From contig WVYN01000014.1 in NCBI GenBank assembly GCA_011772965.1, positions 95,091 to 159,090 of the forward strand: DNA of 64,000 nucleotides. The letters are read 5' to 3'. This stretch comes from Gammaproteobacteria bacterium. GTDB taxonomy: Bacteria; Pseudomonadota; Gammaproteobacteria; Eutrophobiales; Eutrophobiaceae. The position numbers were made by a program, and so were the translations under genes. The notes under the pieces were generated by a model, which had not been told where the DNA came from, made no database searches, and worked only from the letters and a program-made list of their open reading frames with translations. This document shows positions 46,803 through 56,857 of this stretch, piece after piece; the stretch's first letter is position 1, and each line of letters starts with the position of its first letter.

Positions 46803-48746
46803 TTATTTATTCGCTCTGTTTTCGATTAATTCATCTACCACCGAGGGGTCGGCCAGTGTGCTAGTGTCACCCAGATTATCCAATTCATTGGCAGCGACCT
46901 TGCGCAGGATACGGCGCATGATCTTGCCGGAACGGGTCTTCGGCAAACCTGGGGCCCACTGAATAATATCGGGACTGGCTATGGGCCCGATCTCTTTACG
47001 TACGTGTTGCACCAGTTCCTTGCGTAGGCCATCGCTGGAATCAATACCAGCCATCAGGGTTACGTAGGCATAGATACCCTGACCCTTTACATCGTGTGGG
47101 TAGCCCACAACCGCTGCTTCGGCCACAGCATCATGCAACACCAGTGCGCTCTCCACCTCAGCCGTACCCATTCGATGACCGGATACATTAATCACATCAT
47201 CCACACGCCCGGTTATCCAGTAATAGCCGTCTTCATCCCGACGAGCACCGTCACCACTGAAATATTTGCCGGGATACATCTTGAAATAGGTTTCAATAAA
47301 GCGCTCATGATCACCATAAACGGTGCGCATCATGCCTGGCCAGGGGCGTTTGATACAGAGTGCGCCCTCGGTGGCACCCTCCAGTTCCTTGCCCTTGTCA
47401 TCAACCAGGCAAGGTTCAACACCGAAGAATGGCAACGTGGCAGAGCCGGGCTTGAGTGGAGTCGCACCGGGCAAGGGTGTAATCAAATGACCGCCGGTCT
47501 CTGTCTGCCACCACGTATCAACAATGGGGCATCGGCCATTTCCTACAATATTGTGGTACCACTCCCAGGCCTCGGGATTGATGGGTTCACCCACTGTGCC
47601 AAGGATGCGCAAGGTGGAACGGTCGGTCTTCTTCACAAACTCGTCGCCCTGACCCATCAACATACGAATGGCAGTAGGCGCAGTATAAAATGAGTTTACT
47701 TTCCACTTGTCTACCACCTGCCAGAAGCGGCTGGCATCCGGGAAGTTCGGTACACCTTCAAACATGAGTGACGTCGCGCCATTGCATAAGGGTCCGTAGA
47801 TGATATAGGAATGGCCCGTGACCCAGCCGATGTCAGCCGTACACCAGTAAATTTCACCTTCCTGGTAATCAAATACGTATTTATAAGTCATGGCCGTGTA
47901 GAGGAGGTAACCGCCGGTGCTGTGCAGCACACCCTTGGGCTTACCGGTAGAGCCGGAGGTGTAAAGGATAAACAGGGGATCCTCGGCTTCCATGTTCTCG
48001 GGCGGGCATTCCGTTGAAGCCTTCTCAACCAGTTCGTGGAACCAGACGTCCCGGCCTTCCTGCCAGGCCAAATCACCGCCGGTACGTTTAACCACCACGC
48101 AGGATTTCACGCTGGGACAACTGGCCAAAGCCTTGTCAGCATTGGCCTTTAATGGAATTTCTTTTTTACCGCGCAGACTGAAATCACTGGTTATAACTAC
48201 CTGACAATCGGCGTTGTTCACCCGATCGCGCAAGGCATCTGGCGAGAAACCACCAAAGACAATGGAATGTATGGCACCGATTCGCGTACAGGCCAGCATG
48301 GCGACGGCCGCCTCGGGGATCATCGGCAGATAAAGACAGATCCGGTCTCCTTTCTTGACACCCAGGGACTTCAGGCCATTGGCAAAGCGGCACACCTGCT
48401 CGTGTAATTCATGGTAGGTGATCTGCTTGTCTTCCTTGGGATCATCACCCTCCCAGATAATAGCAACCTGATCACCACGTTTTTCAAGATGCCGATCCAG
48501 GCAATTGTAAGAGACATTCAGATTGCCACCACGGAACCATTCAATATGAAGATCCTTTTTGTCAAAACTCCAGTCCTGAACCTTGTCCCATTTCTTCGAC
48601 CAACTCAGAAATTCTTCAGCCTGCTCTGCCCAGAAGTTGTCGGCATCATTCAGCGAGCGATCATACATTTCCTTATATTGCTCACTGTTGATATGCGCCT
48701 TTTTGGCAATCGCAGTGGGCACGGGATAGGTTTTTATTTCGGTCAT
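46803..48746 (-). CDS. acs: Acetyl-CoA synthetase
   Basis: 647 residues (E. coli 652). AMP-forming: [40 protein letters not shown] (A3), [31 protein letters not shown] (A5), [18 protein letters not shown], and the acetylatable Lys motif [14 protein letters not shown] (A10). It makes acetyl-CoA from acetate, ATP and CoA, supplying the PHA pathway and TCA cycle. The upstream 48747-49047 region has no gene. Confidence 0.97.
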   Translation of the reverse strand: MTEIKTYPVPTAIAKKAHINSEQYKEMYDRSLNDADNFWAEQAEEFLSWSKKWDKVQDWSFDKKDLHIEWFRGGNLNVSYNCLDRHLEKRGDQVAIIWEGDDPKEDKQITYHELHEQVCRFANGLKSLGVKKGDRICLYLPMIPEAAVAMLACTRIGAIHSIVFGGFSPDALRDRVNNADCQVVITSDFSLRGKKEIPLKANADKALASCPSVKSCVVVKRTGGDLAWQEGRDVWFHELVEKASTECPPENMEAEDPLFILYTSGSTGKPKGVLHSTGGYLLYTAMTYKYVFDYQEGEIYWCTADIGWVTGHSYIIYGPLCNGATSLMFEGVPNFPDASRFWQVVDKWKVNSFYTAPTAIRMLMGQGDEFVKKTDRSTLRILGTVGEPINPEAWEWYHNIVGNGRCPIVDTWWQTETGGHLITPLPGATPLKPGSATLPFFGVEPCLVDDKGKELEGATEGALCIKRPWPGMMRTVYGDHERFIETYFKMYPGKYFSGDGARRDEDGYYWITGRVDDVINVSGHRMGTAEVESALVLHDAVAEAAVVGYPHDVKGQGIYAYVTLMAGIDSSDGLRKELVQHVRKEIGPIASPDIIQWAPGLPKTRSGKIMRRILRKVAANELDNLGDTSTLADPSVVDELIENRANK

Positions 48747-49047
48747 CGGTAGCCTCCTAATGTCATCTCATACAGGAAAGGACTCAAACAGTCCGTCACG
48801 GTGTTATTAGTTGATTAAAATATTGTTATTCGGCTTTAGAGGAAAGCCAGGCTTTATTGATTAAAATTATCTTCGCCATACTCAGGGCCTCCGCCATTAT
48901 ATTACGATCCCGAATGCATTTAAATTGAACTACAGCTTACCTGACAGGCCCGGGTGGCATTGCATTGATTCTCCATCATCAAACAAAAAAATTAGCATGC
49001 CCACCAATGTTGCGGTATTCAACTTGACTACTACAGTATTAATCATG

Positions 49048-49445
49048 CTAACGCCTGTTTTTCATGCGCCGGTAAATGGTGGCCCGGTTTCTTTTGATAG
49101 TTTCAGGGGGCCGATTAGCAGACCCGCATTCTTTTTCCAGAAAGATATTGGCCAATTCTATGACATCTCCAGCACGCTGGCCTGTCCCAGCTGCTCCCAG
49201 CGCAACTTAGACTCAATTTCTTTCAGGGTCAGGACAGTCGTTGCCCGCTCCTGATGCGGATTGATCCCTTGCTCCCAACTCTTCATCCAGCTCTGACACG
49301 TCACCGCCCCGGGCGAGCGTTCCAGGAACTCACCGGTATTCACGAAATGCTCCCAGGCCTGCCTGGCGGGATTGAGGTGGTTTTTCTTGATGTCCCGGGT
49401 GTCCAAGGACTGAGGCACACTCACCTGGTGGGGATTGCTGACCAT
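49048..49445 (-). pseudogene. AcoR-like sigma-54 regulator, middle deleted
   Basis: An ATG at 49445 opens a 95-residue frame matching the N-terminus of AcoR-type activators: ARQAWEHFVNTGEFLERSPG, SWMKSWEQGINPHQERATTV, LTLKEIESKL. It stops at 49158. Overlapping it in another frame is DVIELANIFLEKECGSANRP and TIKRNRATIYRRMKNRR, ending TAG at 49050-49048, which looks like a Fis-type helix-turn-helix, the C-terminus of such regulators. The GAF and AAA+ domains (about 450 residues) are gone. It lies upstream of acs on the same strand and may once have regulated it. Confidence 0.6.
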
Positions 49446-49548
49446 GCCGGAATTTGAATAATTATCGTTTGTTGCATTGTCGCCAAGTGCAACAAAGGTG
49501 ACAATTCTTTATTCCAGGCCCGGAAACCAGGGCCAGTGGCTGAAAAAC

Positions 49549-50286
49549 CTATTGGCTGAATACCTTTTTCAAAAGCGCAGTTGTCCGTGCAGCAGGGTCT
49601 TCCCGGATCAGTTTTTCTTCTCGGGCCAGCATGGTGAAAAGACCCTCAACGGCCTTATCGGTGACGTAGCGGTCGATATCCAGGGAACTGGTATCCACCA
49701 GGGAAGGCATAATGCCCAGTTGATCGATCATCGCCTTGTATGTTGAGGTGACCCCGACCGAGTCCGTCGCCCTGCGCACAATTGGCAGGATCCTTTGTGC
49801 CAGATCAGCAGAGCTGGTGCGCCTAAAATACTGCGTGGCCGCGTCATCCGGCCCCCGGAGAACCGACCGGGCATCGGCAAAGCTCATTTCGCGAATCGCG
49901 GCACTGAAGACATCTACGGTTTCAGGCATGGCCTTTTCGGCAGCGCGGTTCAGTGTCAACACAAATTCATCGGCCATCTCGTCCTGTTTCAAAGTACGCA
50001 GGGTGTTCTCAACAGTTTTCAAGGATTCCGGCATCGGAATCCGCACCGAAGGATTCCGGTAAAACCCATCCACTCGCCCAAGTTTTTGTATTGCTGCGCG
50101 GCTGCCCTGGGTCAGGGCCTGCTTCAGGCCAGCGAGAATCTCGCTGTTACTCAATGATCCGATGTCCTGGTCAGACGTGGTTTCTTCGATCAACGATTTG
50201 AAAAAGTCACCCCAGGCCGCGTACACGGCAGGCGATACCGGTAACAGTACCAGTAATATTGAAAGCAGGATAATTGTTGTTCTCAT
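49549..50286 (-). CDS. DUF4197 exported protein
   Basis: 245 residues with a signal peptide (MRTTIILLSILLVLLPVSPA then VYAAW). The mature part is the helical DUF4197 family: LSNSEILAGLKQALTQGSRA, FYRNPSVRIPMPESLKTVEN, AAEKAMPETVDVF and the ending KAVEGLFTMLAREEKLIRED. Periplasmic, function unknown. Nothing is recognised in the 49446-49548 spacer. Confidence 0.85.
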   Translation of the reverse strand: MRTTIILLSILLVLLPVSPAVYAAWGDFFKSLIEETTSDQDIGSLSNSEILAGLKQALTQGSRAAIQKLGRVDGFYRNPSVRIPMPESLKTVENTLRTLKQDEMADEFVLTLNRAAEKAMPETVDVFSAAIREMSFADARSVLRGPDDAATQYFRRTSSADLAQRILPIVRRATDSVGVTSTYKAMIDQLGIMPSLVDTSSLDIDRYVTDKAVEGLFTMLAREEKLIREDPAARTTALLKKVFSQ

Positions 50287-50348
50287 TATCTTATGACGCT
50301 ACCGTGTCATGATGGTTTGCACATAAGTCACGCCCGGAGCGATTAATA

Positions 50349-50506
50349 ATGAATAAACTGGTTTTAATCATTCTGGCGATCTTCCTGCCACCGCTGGCGT
50401 GTTTATGAAAAAAGGGGCTAATAAAGATCAGGTCATCAATGTACTGCTGTGCCTGTTGTTCTATGTACCTGGCATCATCCATGCACCCTGGCTGGTGATC
50501 CAGTAA
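50349..50506 (+). pseudogene. YqaE/Pmp3 (UPF0057) membrane peptide, one-base frameshift
   Basis: ATG 50349 reads MNKLVLIILAIFLPPLA, then goes out of frame at about 50397-50401 to a TGA. Adding one base there gives VFMKKGANKDQVINVLLCLL and FYVPGIIHAPWLVIQ, ending TAA at 50504-50506: the full 52-residue two-helix Pmp3/YqaE family (IFLPPLAVFxKxG ... INxLLxLLxYxPGIIHA). The total length of 158 bases is one short of 53 codons. Either a real frameshift or a base-call error. Confidence 0.85.
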
Positions 50507-50527
50507 GTAATAGAGGGTAGCCTGCTG

Positions 50528-51766
50528 TCAGGTCGATTCGCGCTCCGCGTAACGTTTTTTTACATAATCTTCGACAACGGCCCGGAATTCCTCGGCGATA
50601 TTTTCGCCACGCAGGGTCATGACCTTCTTGCCATCGATGAACACAGGGGCGGAAGGCGCCTCGCCGGTACCCGGCAGGCTGATACCAATGTCTGCATGCT
50701 TGCTCTCTCCCGGACCATTCACCACGCAACCCATGACGGCCAGGGACATGTTTTCTACACCAGCATATTTACCCCGCCAGATGGGCATCTGGCTGCGGAT
50801 ATAAGCCTGAATATTATTGGCGAGTTCCTGAAATACCGTGCTGGTGGTCCGTCCACAGCCCGGACAGGCAGTCACCAGGGGAGTAAAGGATCGCAGTCCC
50901 ATGGTTTGTAACATTTCCTGGGCTACGATCACTTCCTTGCTCCGGTCACCCCCCGGTTCCGGTGTTAACGAGACCCGAATGGTATCGCCGATACCTTCCT
51001 GTAACAGTATCCCCATGGCCGCAGTTGATGCGACGATACCCTTGGAACCCATCCCGGCCTCGGTCAGGCCCAGGTGTAACGGGTAGTCGCAGCGCCGGGC
51101 CAGATCACGATATACAGCAATGAGTTTTTGTACCCCGCTGACCTTGCAAGAGAGGACAATATGGTCATGAGGTAACCCGATTTCTTCCGCCCGCTCCGCG
51201 TTACTCAGCGCAGAGACGATCAGGGCTTCACGCATTACCTCGTCTGCATCCCTGGGATCACTGGATTTGGCATTCTCGTCCATCATCTGGGTCAGGAGCT
51301 CCTGGTCCAGACTGCCCCAATTCACACCAATGCGCACCGGCTTATCGTATTCAATGGCCTGTTCAATCATGGTCTGAAACTGCTTGTCCTTTTTCCGGCC
51401 AAACCCGACATTACCAGGATTGATCCGGTATTTGGCCAATGCCCTTGCGCAGTCCGGATACTTGGTCAACAGTAGATGGCCGTTGTAATGAAAATCCCCG
51501 ACAATGGGCACCCGACAGCCGAGATCTTCCAGTCGCAGGTGGATCTCACCGACCTGGCTGGCGGCTGCCTCATTGTTTACCGTGACACGGACGATCTCTG
51601 AACCAGCGGCTGCCAGTTGTTGAATCTGGCTGACCGTGGCCTCGACATCAGCGGTATCGGTATTGGTCATGGACTGGACTACAATCGGCGCTTCCCCGCC
51701 GATAGTGACAGAGCCGACCCTCACCGGGATACTGTGTCTCCTCTGGAAAGAATATTCAGTTAGCAT
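50528..51766 (-). CDS. ispG: 4-hydroxy-3-methylbut-2-enyl-diphosphate synthase
   Basis: 412 residues, MEP isoprenoid pathway. TIM-barrel start [40 protein letters not shown] and [12 protein letters not shown]; the [4Fe-4S] site has C301 and C304 (CPGCGRT), C347 ([10 protein letters not shown]) and the fourth ligand E354. The length is typical of gammaproteobacterial GcpE with an extra segment around 240-280 ([17 protein letters not shown]). Confidence 0.97.
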   Translation of the reverse strand: MLTEYSFQRRHSIPVRVGSVTIGGEAPIVVQSMTNTDTADVEATVSQIQQLAAAGSEIVRVTVNNEAAASQVGEIHLRLEDLGCRVPIVGDFHYNGHLLLTKYPDCARALAKYRINPGNVGFGRKKDKQFQTMIEQAIEYDKPVRIGVNWGSLDQELLTQMMDENAKSSDPRDADEVMREALIVSALSNAERAEEIGLPHDHIVLSCKVSGVQKLIAVYRDLARRCDYPLHLGLTEAGMGSKGIVASTAAMGILLQEGIGDTIRVSLTPEPGGDRSKEVIVAQEMLQTMGLRSFTPLVTACPGCGRTTSTVFQELANNIQAYIRSQMPIWRGKYAGVENMSLAVMGCVVNGPGESKHADIGISLPGTGEAPSAPVFIDGKKVMTLRGENIAEEFRAVVEDYVKKRYAEREST

Positions 51767-52038
51767 GCTGATTTAGGATAATGGTGCGATGCAAGGCAGT
51801 CTAACGGTAACTGTATTGCTGTCAAGGAACAGTTACGGGTAAGATCATTCCTGGGGGTTGCGCCCGGGTTTGCCCGGGTGACAAAAGAAAACCAAAAAAC
51901 CAACATTCGGTCTCACCAATAAGAAGTCACTGATTTAGAAATCAATTATCTGCCTGTGCTTCGCTCAATGCCAGTGAGTTATGAGGCTTTTCATTTACTG
52001 CAGGCCGGCTGTAACACTGATATGAGATATATGATTTG

Positions 52039-52554
52039 ATGGAAAGAAAACACGGTTTCACCCGGGAAGAACTTCTCAGCTGTGGCCAGGGTGAGTTATT
52101 CGGTGAAGGGAATGCCCAACTACCCGTGCCACCCATGCTGATGTTTGATCGCATCACCAGAATATCTGAAGACGGGGGAGAATTTGATAAAGGCCAAGTC
52201 ATTGCCGAACTCGATATCAAACCGGACCATTGGTTCTTCCAGTGTCACTTTGTCAATGACCCTGTCATGCCGGGTTGTCTCGGTCTGGACGCCATGTGGC
52301 AATTAATCGGATTTTATCTGGGCTGGCTTGGTGCTCCGGGCCGGGGTCGGGCGCTCGGTTCAGGCGAAGTAAAATTTACCGGGCAAGTCACACCAAAACA
52401 CAAAAAAGTAGTTTATCAGATCGACATGAAGAGAGTGATCCTCAGAAAACTGGTCATGGGTGTGGCCAACGCTTCCATGAGTGTCGATAGTAAAATAATC
52501 TATACGGCAAAAGATTTACGGGTCGGTTTGTTTAAATCGACCGAGGGCTTCTAA
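52039..52554 (+). CDS. fabA: 3-hydroxydecanoyl-ACP dehydratase/isomerase FabA
   Basis: 171 residues from ATG 52039, the E. coli length. Active-site H70 in [15 protein letters not shown] and D84 in [18 protein letters not shown]. It dehydrates 3-hydroxydecanoyl-ACP and isomerises the product to cis-3-decenoyl-ACP, starting unsaturated fatty acid synthesis. The 51767-52038 spacer has no gene; a GCCCGGGT direct repeat at about 51860-51880 is its only notable pattern. Confidence 0.97.
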   Translation: MERKHGFTREELLSCGQGELFGEGNAQLPVPPMLMFDRITRISEDGGEFDKGQVIAELDIKPDHWFFQCHFVNDPVMPGCLGLDAMWQLIGFYLGWLGAPGRGRALGSGEVKFTGQVTPKHKKVVYQIDMKRVILRKLVMGVANASMSVDSKIIYTAKDLRVGLFKSTEGF

Positions 52555-52573
52555 CAGGAATTTACTTGATTTT

Positions 52574-53788
52574 ATGAGACGAGTAGTCATAACCGGTATG
52601 GGGATTGTTTCCAGTATCGGCAACAATAAAAAGGAGGTACTTAACTCACTCAGGGATGGGACGTCGGGTGTATCCTTTTCAGAAGAATATAAAACACTTG
52701 GATTTCGCTCACACGTCCATGCGCCGATCAAGCTTGATCCGGCGAAATACATCGATCGCAAACTGATACGGTTCATGGGGGATGCAGCAGCCTATGCCTA
52801 TCTGGCCATGCACGAGGCGATCGAGGACGCCGGCCTTGATGAATCGCAAATTTCTGATCCACGGATCGGACTGATCGTGGGCTCCGGTGGCGGTTCAAAC
52901 AAGAACCTCGTCGACGCCATAGATACTCTACGGGAACGTGGTGCGAAAAAAGTCGGCCCGACACTGGTCCCCCGCATAATGGCCAGTACCGACAGTGCCT
53001 GCCTGTCCGTGGCATACAAGATAAAGGGCGTGAATTATTCCATCAGTTCAGCCTGTGCTACCAGTGCCCATTGTATCGGTAATGCCTGTGAAATTATCAA
53101 AGCTGGCTCCCAGGATATGATCTTTGCCGGCGGCAGTGACGAATTGCACTGGGCTGGTAGTCTCCTGTTCGATGCAATGGGGGCATTGTCTTCCTCATAT
53201 AATGATAGCCCGGAGGTCGCTTCACGGCCCTATGATGCCAATCGGGATGGTTTTGTCATCTCTGGCGGAGGTGGCATCCTGGTCCTGGAGGAACGCGAGC
53301 ATGCACTGAAACGCGGGGCCAGAATATATGCCGAAATGACCGGCTATGGTGCCACCTCGGACGGCTTTGATATGGTTAAACCATCCGGAGAAGGCGCAGC
53401 ACGCTGCATGCAACTGGCAGTAGCAACCGCTCAACGGCCAATCGACTATATCAATGCCCATGGAACCAGCACACCGGCAGGGGACATTGCCGAGATTAAT
53501 GCGATTAAATCTGTTCTCGAGAACAAGACCCCTGTCATTAGCTCAACCAAGTCCCTGACCGGACACGGCCTGGGTGCCGCAGGCGCGAATGAAGCGATAT
53601 ACTCATTATTAATGATGGCTAATGATTTTATCAGTGCTTCAGCCAACATCTTTGAACTTGATGAGGGCGCAAAAGGCGTGACCATTGCAGACAAACGAAT
53701 TGATAATGCCGGGCTGCAGGCAGTAATGTCGAACAGTTTCGGTTTTGGCGGAACCAATGCCAGCCTCGTCTTTGAGAAGGCAGATTAA
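52574..53788 (+). CDS. fabB: 3-oxoacyl-ACP synthase I FabB
   Basis: 404 residues. Cys-His-His triad: C161 in [16 protein letters not shown]296 in [12 protein letters not shown]331 in [14 protein letters not shown]. The terminal [17 protein letters not shown] is typical. It elongates the cis-3-decenoyl chain from FabA; fabA-fabB spacing is 19 bases. Confidence 0.97.
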   Translation: MRRVVITGMGIVSSIGNNKKEVLNSLRDGTSGVSFSEEYKTLGFRSHVHAPIKLDPAKYIDRKLIRFMGDAAAYAYLAMHEAIEDAGLDESQISDPRIGLIVGSGGGSNKNLVDAIDTLRERGAKKVGPTLVPRIMASTDSACLSVAYKIKGVNYSISSACATSAHCIGNACEIIKAGSQDMIFAGGSDELHWAGSLLFDAMGALSSSYNDSPEVASRPYDANRDGFVISGGGGILVLEEREHALKRGARIYAEMTGYGATSDGFDMVKPSGEGAARCMQLAVATAQRPIDYINAHGTSTPAGDIAEINAIKSVLENKTPVISSTKSLTGHGLGAAGANEAIYSLLMMANDFISASANIFELDEGAKGVTIADKRIDNAGLQAVMSNSFGFGGTNASLVFEKAD

Positions 53789-53819
53789 GGCCAGGCGATG
53801 ATCTTATGAGGCGCTATTG

Positions 53820-54227
53820 ATGGATGCACACCTGATCGCCGTATTACTGAGCTGGACTGTCCACCTGTCCGGATACCCACACCCGGGAGATCCACCGGAG
53901 ATACAGTATCGCCCACATGAATTCTTTGTGGAACATGCCTGCCTGGGCAATAAAAACTGCCGAGTGGCTGGCTGGTATAACGATGAGGGCGTAATTTACA
54001 TTGATGAGCGGCTCAGGGAACAAAGGGATGCCTATACCCGCAGCCTGTATGTCCATGAAATAACACATTACCTGCAGGACCTGAATAATAAATACAATAA
54101 AAAAGAATGCACGGACCACCAGAAAAGGGAGCGCGAAGCCTACTCAATACAGCGCCAGTACCTGAACAAGATTGCAGGCAGGTTCACCGCTATCTACATT
54201 AATTACCCGCCTTGCCCTATATCCTGA
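53820..54227 (+). CDS. Small protein with HExxH zinc-protease-like motif
   Basis: 135 residues from ATG 53820. The N-terminus MDAHLIAVLLSWTVHLSG may be a signal or anchor. The core RSLYVHEITHYLQDLNNKYN holds a HExxH motif, and KREREAYSIQRQYL supplies a possible third ligand Glu. Cys pairs (HACLGNKNCR, KKECTDHQ, PPCPIS) suggest an exported, disulfide-bonded protein. It could be a small periplasmic metallopeptidase. It is 31 bases after fabB and 7 bases before the next exported-protein gene. Confidence 0.65.
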   Translation: MDAHLIAVLLSWTVHLSGYPHPGDPPEIQYRPHEFFVEHACLGNKNCRVAGWYNDEGVIYIDERLREQRDAYTRSLYVHEITHYLQDLNNKYNKKECTDHQKREREAYSIQRQYLNKIAGRFTAIYINYPPCPIS

Positions 54228-54234
54228 TTCGAGG

Positions 54235-54879
54235 ATGTATATAAGTCTGTTAAAATCATTCAGGATTCTGTTGTTCCTTGTTATTTCATCCGCTGCAGTT
54301 GCTGACTATAAGGACGGCACAGAGTTAACCTTATTCCCCATACCTGAACACGGTGAGATAGTGTTCGAGGTCCCGCAGGATTGGGACTATACCTATGTTG
54401 CGTCAGGTTTAACCGCAAAACCGCCTGTAATCACTTTTTTCAGGGAAGATGAAAATGGGAGGGAAGTATTCCAGCTGAATGTCTCAATACTCTGGGACGA
54501 TGGTTTTGCCAGAAACATTCTGGAGGAAAAAAGCATCCAGCAACTGGTCCGGGACGTGGGTGAAGATATCCTGCCTTTCTCGGATGAAACTGAACTGCAG
54601 CTGGAGCGCATAACCGGGCAGGAAGGTCTGGGATATATTTTCAGTCTCACAGACAGTTCGGCAAGGCCTGGCGAGTATCGTTATTTAACACAGGGCGCAC
54701 TGAGTGTCGGTGAAGTACTTCTGGTGTTCAGCCTGTTCAGCAATGACCGTGAAGGTCAGCTTCGGGAAAATACACTGGAAATGATCAAGACGGCCCTGCA
54801 TAAAATCCAGCGCCACGTAAAAAACCTGCTACCGCAAGCGGAAACACGCATTACATCCTTGAAGGAAATCTCGGCTTGA
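54235..54879 (+). CDS. Exported protein of unknown function
   Basis: 214 residues from ATG 54235 (MYISLLKSFRILLFLVISSA, signal with likely cleavage after AVA). The open frame to 54172 overlaps the previous gene. The mature part resembles a PsbP/lipoprotein-like fold: FEVPQDWDYTYVASG, ITFFREDENGREVFQLNVSI, GYIFSLTDSS, GEVLLVFSLFSND. No family named. Its stop overlaps the antiporter start (TTGA), so the two may be co-expressed. Confidence 0.6.
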   Translation: MYISLLKSFRILLFLVISSAAVADYKDGTELTLFPIPEHGEIVFEVPQDWDYTYVASGLTAKPPVITFFREDENGREVFQLNVSILWDDGFARNILEEKSIQQLVRDVGEDILPFSDETELQLERITGQEGLGYIFSLTDSSARPGEYRYLTQGALSVGEVLLVFSLFSNDREGQLRENTLEMIKTALHKIQRHVKNLLPQAETRITSLKEISA

Positions 54880-56687
54880 GCCAGCATGTGCTTATCTCCC
54901 TGGTTGCTATCGGTATCCTTGGCATTGCCTGCCAATGGCTGGCATGGTGGGCACGGCTTCCTGCAATCCTTTTCCTGCTGGTGATAGGCCTGATTGCCGG
55001 CCCGTTGACCGGTTATCTTGATCCTGATGCCTTGCTCGGGGATCTATTATTCCCGATTGTGTCTTTGTCTGTGGCGATCATTCTCTTTGAAGGCAGCCTG
55101 ACATTAAACCTCTATGAAATAAAGGGCCTGGGAAAAGTCGTTCGTAATCTCATAACCATCGGTGCAATGATTACCTGGGCGGTCACCGCAATCGTGACAC
55201 ATTATATTACTGGCTTACCTGTCGAGCTCTCTGCACTCTTTGGTGCGGTAATGGTTGTTACCGGGCCCACGGTGATCATGCCGATGCTCCGGACCGTTCG
55301 ACCGGATGCTGCAATCAGCAATATCCTCAAATGGGAAGGGATAGTCATCGATCCGCTTGGTGCACTGCTCGCAGTCCTCGTTTTCAACTTCATTATCAGC
55401 AGCCAGAGTGGCAGTGCTTGGCCAACGGTAATTTATGAATTTGGCAAGATTGTAGTTGCTGGCGGCCTATCCGGTTTTATCAGTGCACACGTTATGGGAT
55501 TAATTCTGAGAAAACACCTTGCTCCGGATTACCTGCATAACGTGCTGGTACTCATACTGGTATTCACCGTTTTTACGGCCTCAGACTTGATTGCCCATGA
55601 ATCAGGACTGCTCGCAGTAACCATCATGGGAATGACCATGGCCAACATGAAAGGCACCCATATAGAAGATATTCTGGATTTCAAGGAGAGTCTGAGTATT
55701 CTCTTGATATCCGGATTATTTATTATTCTCGCAGCCCGTGTTGATTTCCAGCAATTCACGCAGATTGGATGGAGTTCTCTGGTCATCCTTGCTGTATTGA
55801 TGTTGATAGCACGTCCCTTGTCCGTGTTTGTATCTGCAATTGGTTCCGATTTAAAGTTCAATGAAAAACTGTTGATTTCATGGATTGGACCACGAGGGAT
55901 CGTAGCGGCCGCAGTTGCGTCCATCTTCGCCTTGAGACTGGAAACACAGGGTTACCCGGAAGCAGGCTTGATGGTACCTCTCGCTTTTTTGATAATAATT
56001 GGTACCGTTGTAATTCAAAGTACAAGCAGCAAGTTCATTGCAAAAATCCTGAATGTCAGGGAACCTCCGCCTACCGGTGTATTGATCATAGGTGCTGGCA
56101 TCGTTGCCCGGGTCATCGGTAAGGCGATAAAGGAACAGGGATTCAAGGTTGTATTGACAGACAGTAACTGGGAGAACACTCGCGCAGCCCGGATGGATGG
56201 CTTGACGACTTACTACGGCAATCCAATTTCTGATCATGCCGAACGGCATCTGGACATGATTGGTCTGGGTAAAATGCTGGCTCTGTCAGGCAGGGAAAAT
56301 CTAGATACGCTGGCCAACTTCCGTTTCAAATCGGACTTCGGTAAAAAAAATGTATATCAGTTAAAAACTACCCGGGAAAAAAATATCTCCGAGAAGCACC
56401 GCATAGCAACCCGGCTTCGCGGTTACCAGCTTTTTGGTGAAGACATCACACATGGTGATGTTGCCAGCTGGATAAGGAAAGGCGCTGAAATCAGGAACAC
56501 ACAGCTTGGAGAGGACTTTGGATTTGAGGATTTCCAAAATAAATACGGTGAAAATGCCATTCCTCTGTTTGCGGTAGATAATAACGAGAAACTGCAATTC
56601 TTTGTCGTGGATGGAAAGATGAAACCGGAACCGGGATGGGTGGTTGTCAGCCTGATCAAACAGGAAAGCCTCATTAATCAACCATGA
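54876..56687 (+). CDS. CPA-type cation/proton antiporter with C-terminal RCK/TrkA-N domain
   Basis: 603 residues starting at TTG 54876. About 12 membrane segments (residues 5-390) with LFEGSLTLNLYEIKG, VVTGPTVIMPMLRT, KWEGIVIDPLGALLAVLVFN and SWIGPRGIVAAAVASIFALR, the Na+/H+ antiporter pattern. From about 403 a Rossmann domain GVLIIGAGIVARVIGKAIKE binds nucleotide and may gate the transporter; a C-terminal TrkA-C-like tail follows. Likely K+/H+ or Na+/H+ exchange. Confidence 0.88.
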   Translation: MSQHVLISLVAIGILGIACQWLAWWARLPAILFLLVIGLIAGPLTGYLDPDALLGDLLFPIVSLSVAIILFEGSLTLNLYEIKGLGKVVRNLITIGAMITWAVTAIVTHYITGLPVELSALFGAVMVVTGPTVIMPMLRTVRPDAAISNILKWEGIVIDPLGALLAVLVFNFIISSQSGSAWPTVIYEFGKIVVAGGLSGFISAHVMGLILRKHLAPDYLHNVLVLILVFTVFTASDLIAHESGLLAVTIMGMTMANMKGTHIEDILDFKESLSILLISGLFIILAARVDFQQFTQIGWSSLVILAVLMLIARPLSVFVSAIGSDLKFNEKLLISWIGPRGIVAAAVASIFALRLETQGYPEAGLMVPLAFLIIIGTVVIQSTSSKFIAKILNVREPPPTGVLIIGAGIVARVIGKAIKEQGFKVVLTDSNWENTRAARMDGLTTYYGNPISDHAERHLDMIGLGKMLALSGRENLDTLANFRFKSDFGKKNVYQLKTTREKNISEKHRIATRLRGYQLFGEDITHGDVASWIRKGAEIRNTQLGEDFGFEDFQNKYGENAIPLFAVDNNEKLQFFVVDGKMKPEPGWVVVSLIKQESLINQP

Positions 56688-56805
56688 ATGACCCTTAAAT
56701 ATCCCGTTTTCGGGATTTGTGCTCCAGTTCACATTAGTCAGAATCGCATTCGTCTAGAATATTACTCATCAAGATTAAGTCCTCCCCCGATCGATTCTTG
56801 TGACT

Positions 56806-56857
56806 AGCCCGGGACCAGTCTTCCCCTCCCCCCAACGGACTGTTCCGGGCTTTTTAT
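56806..56857 (+). terminator. Terminator after the antiporter gene
   Basis: AGCCCGG-GA-CCAGTC (56806-56820) pairs with GACTG-TT-CCGGGCT (56838-56851), followed by TTTTATTTA. A large, strong hairpin overlapping the end of the convergent tupA-like gene. Confidence 0.8.
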
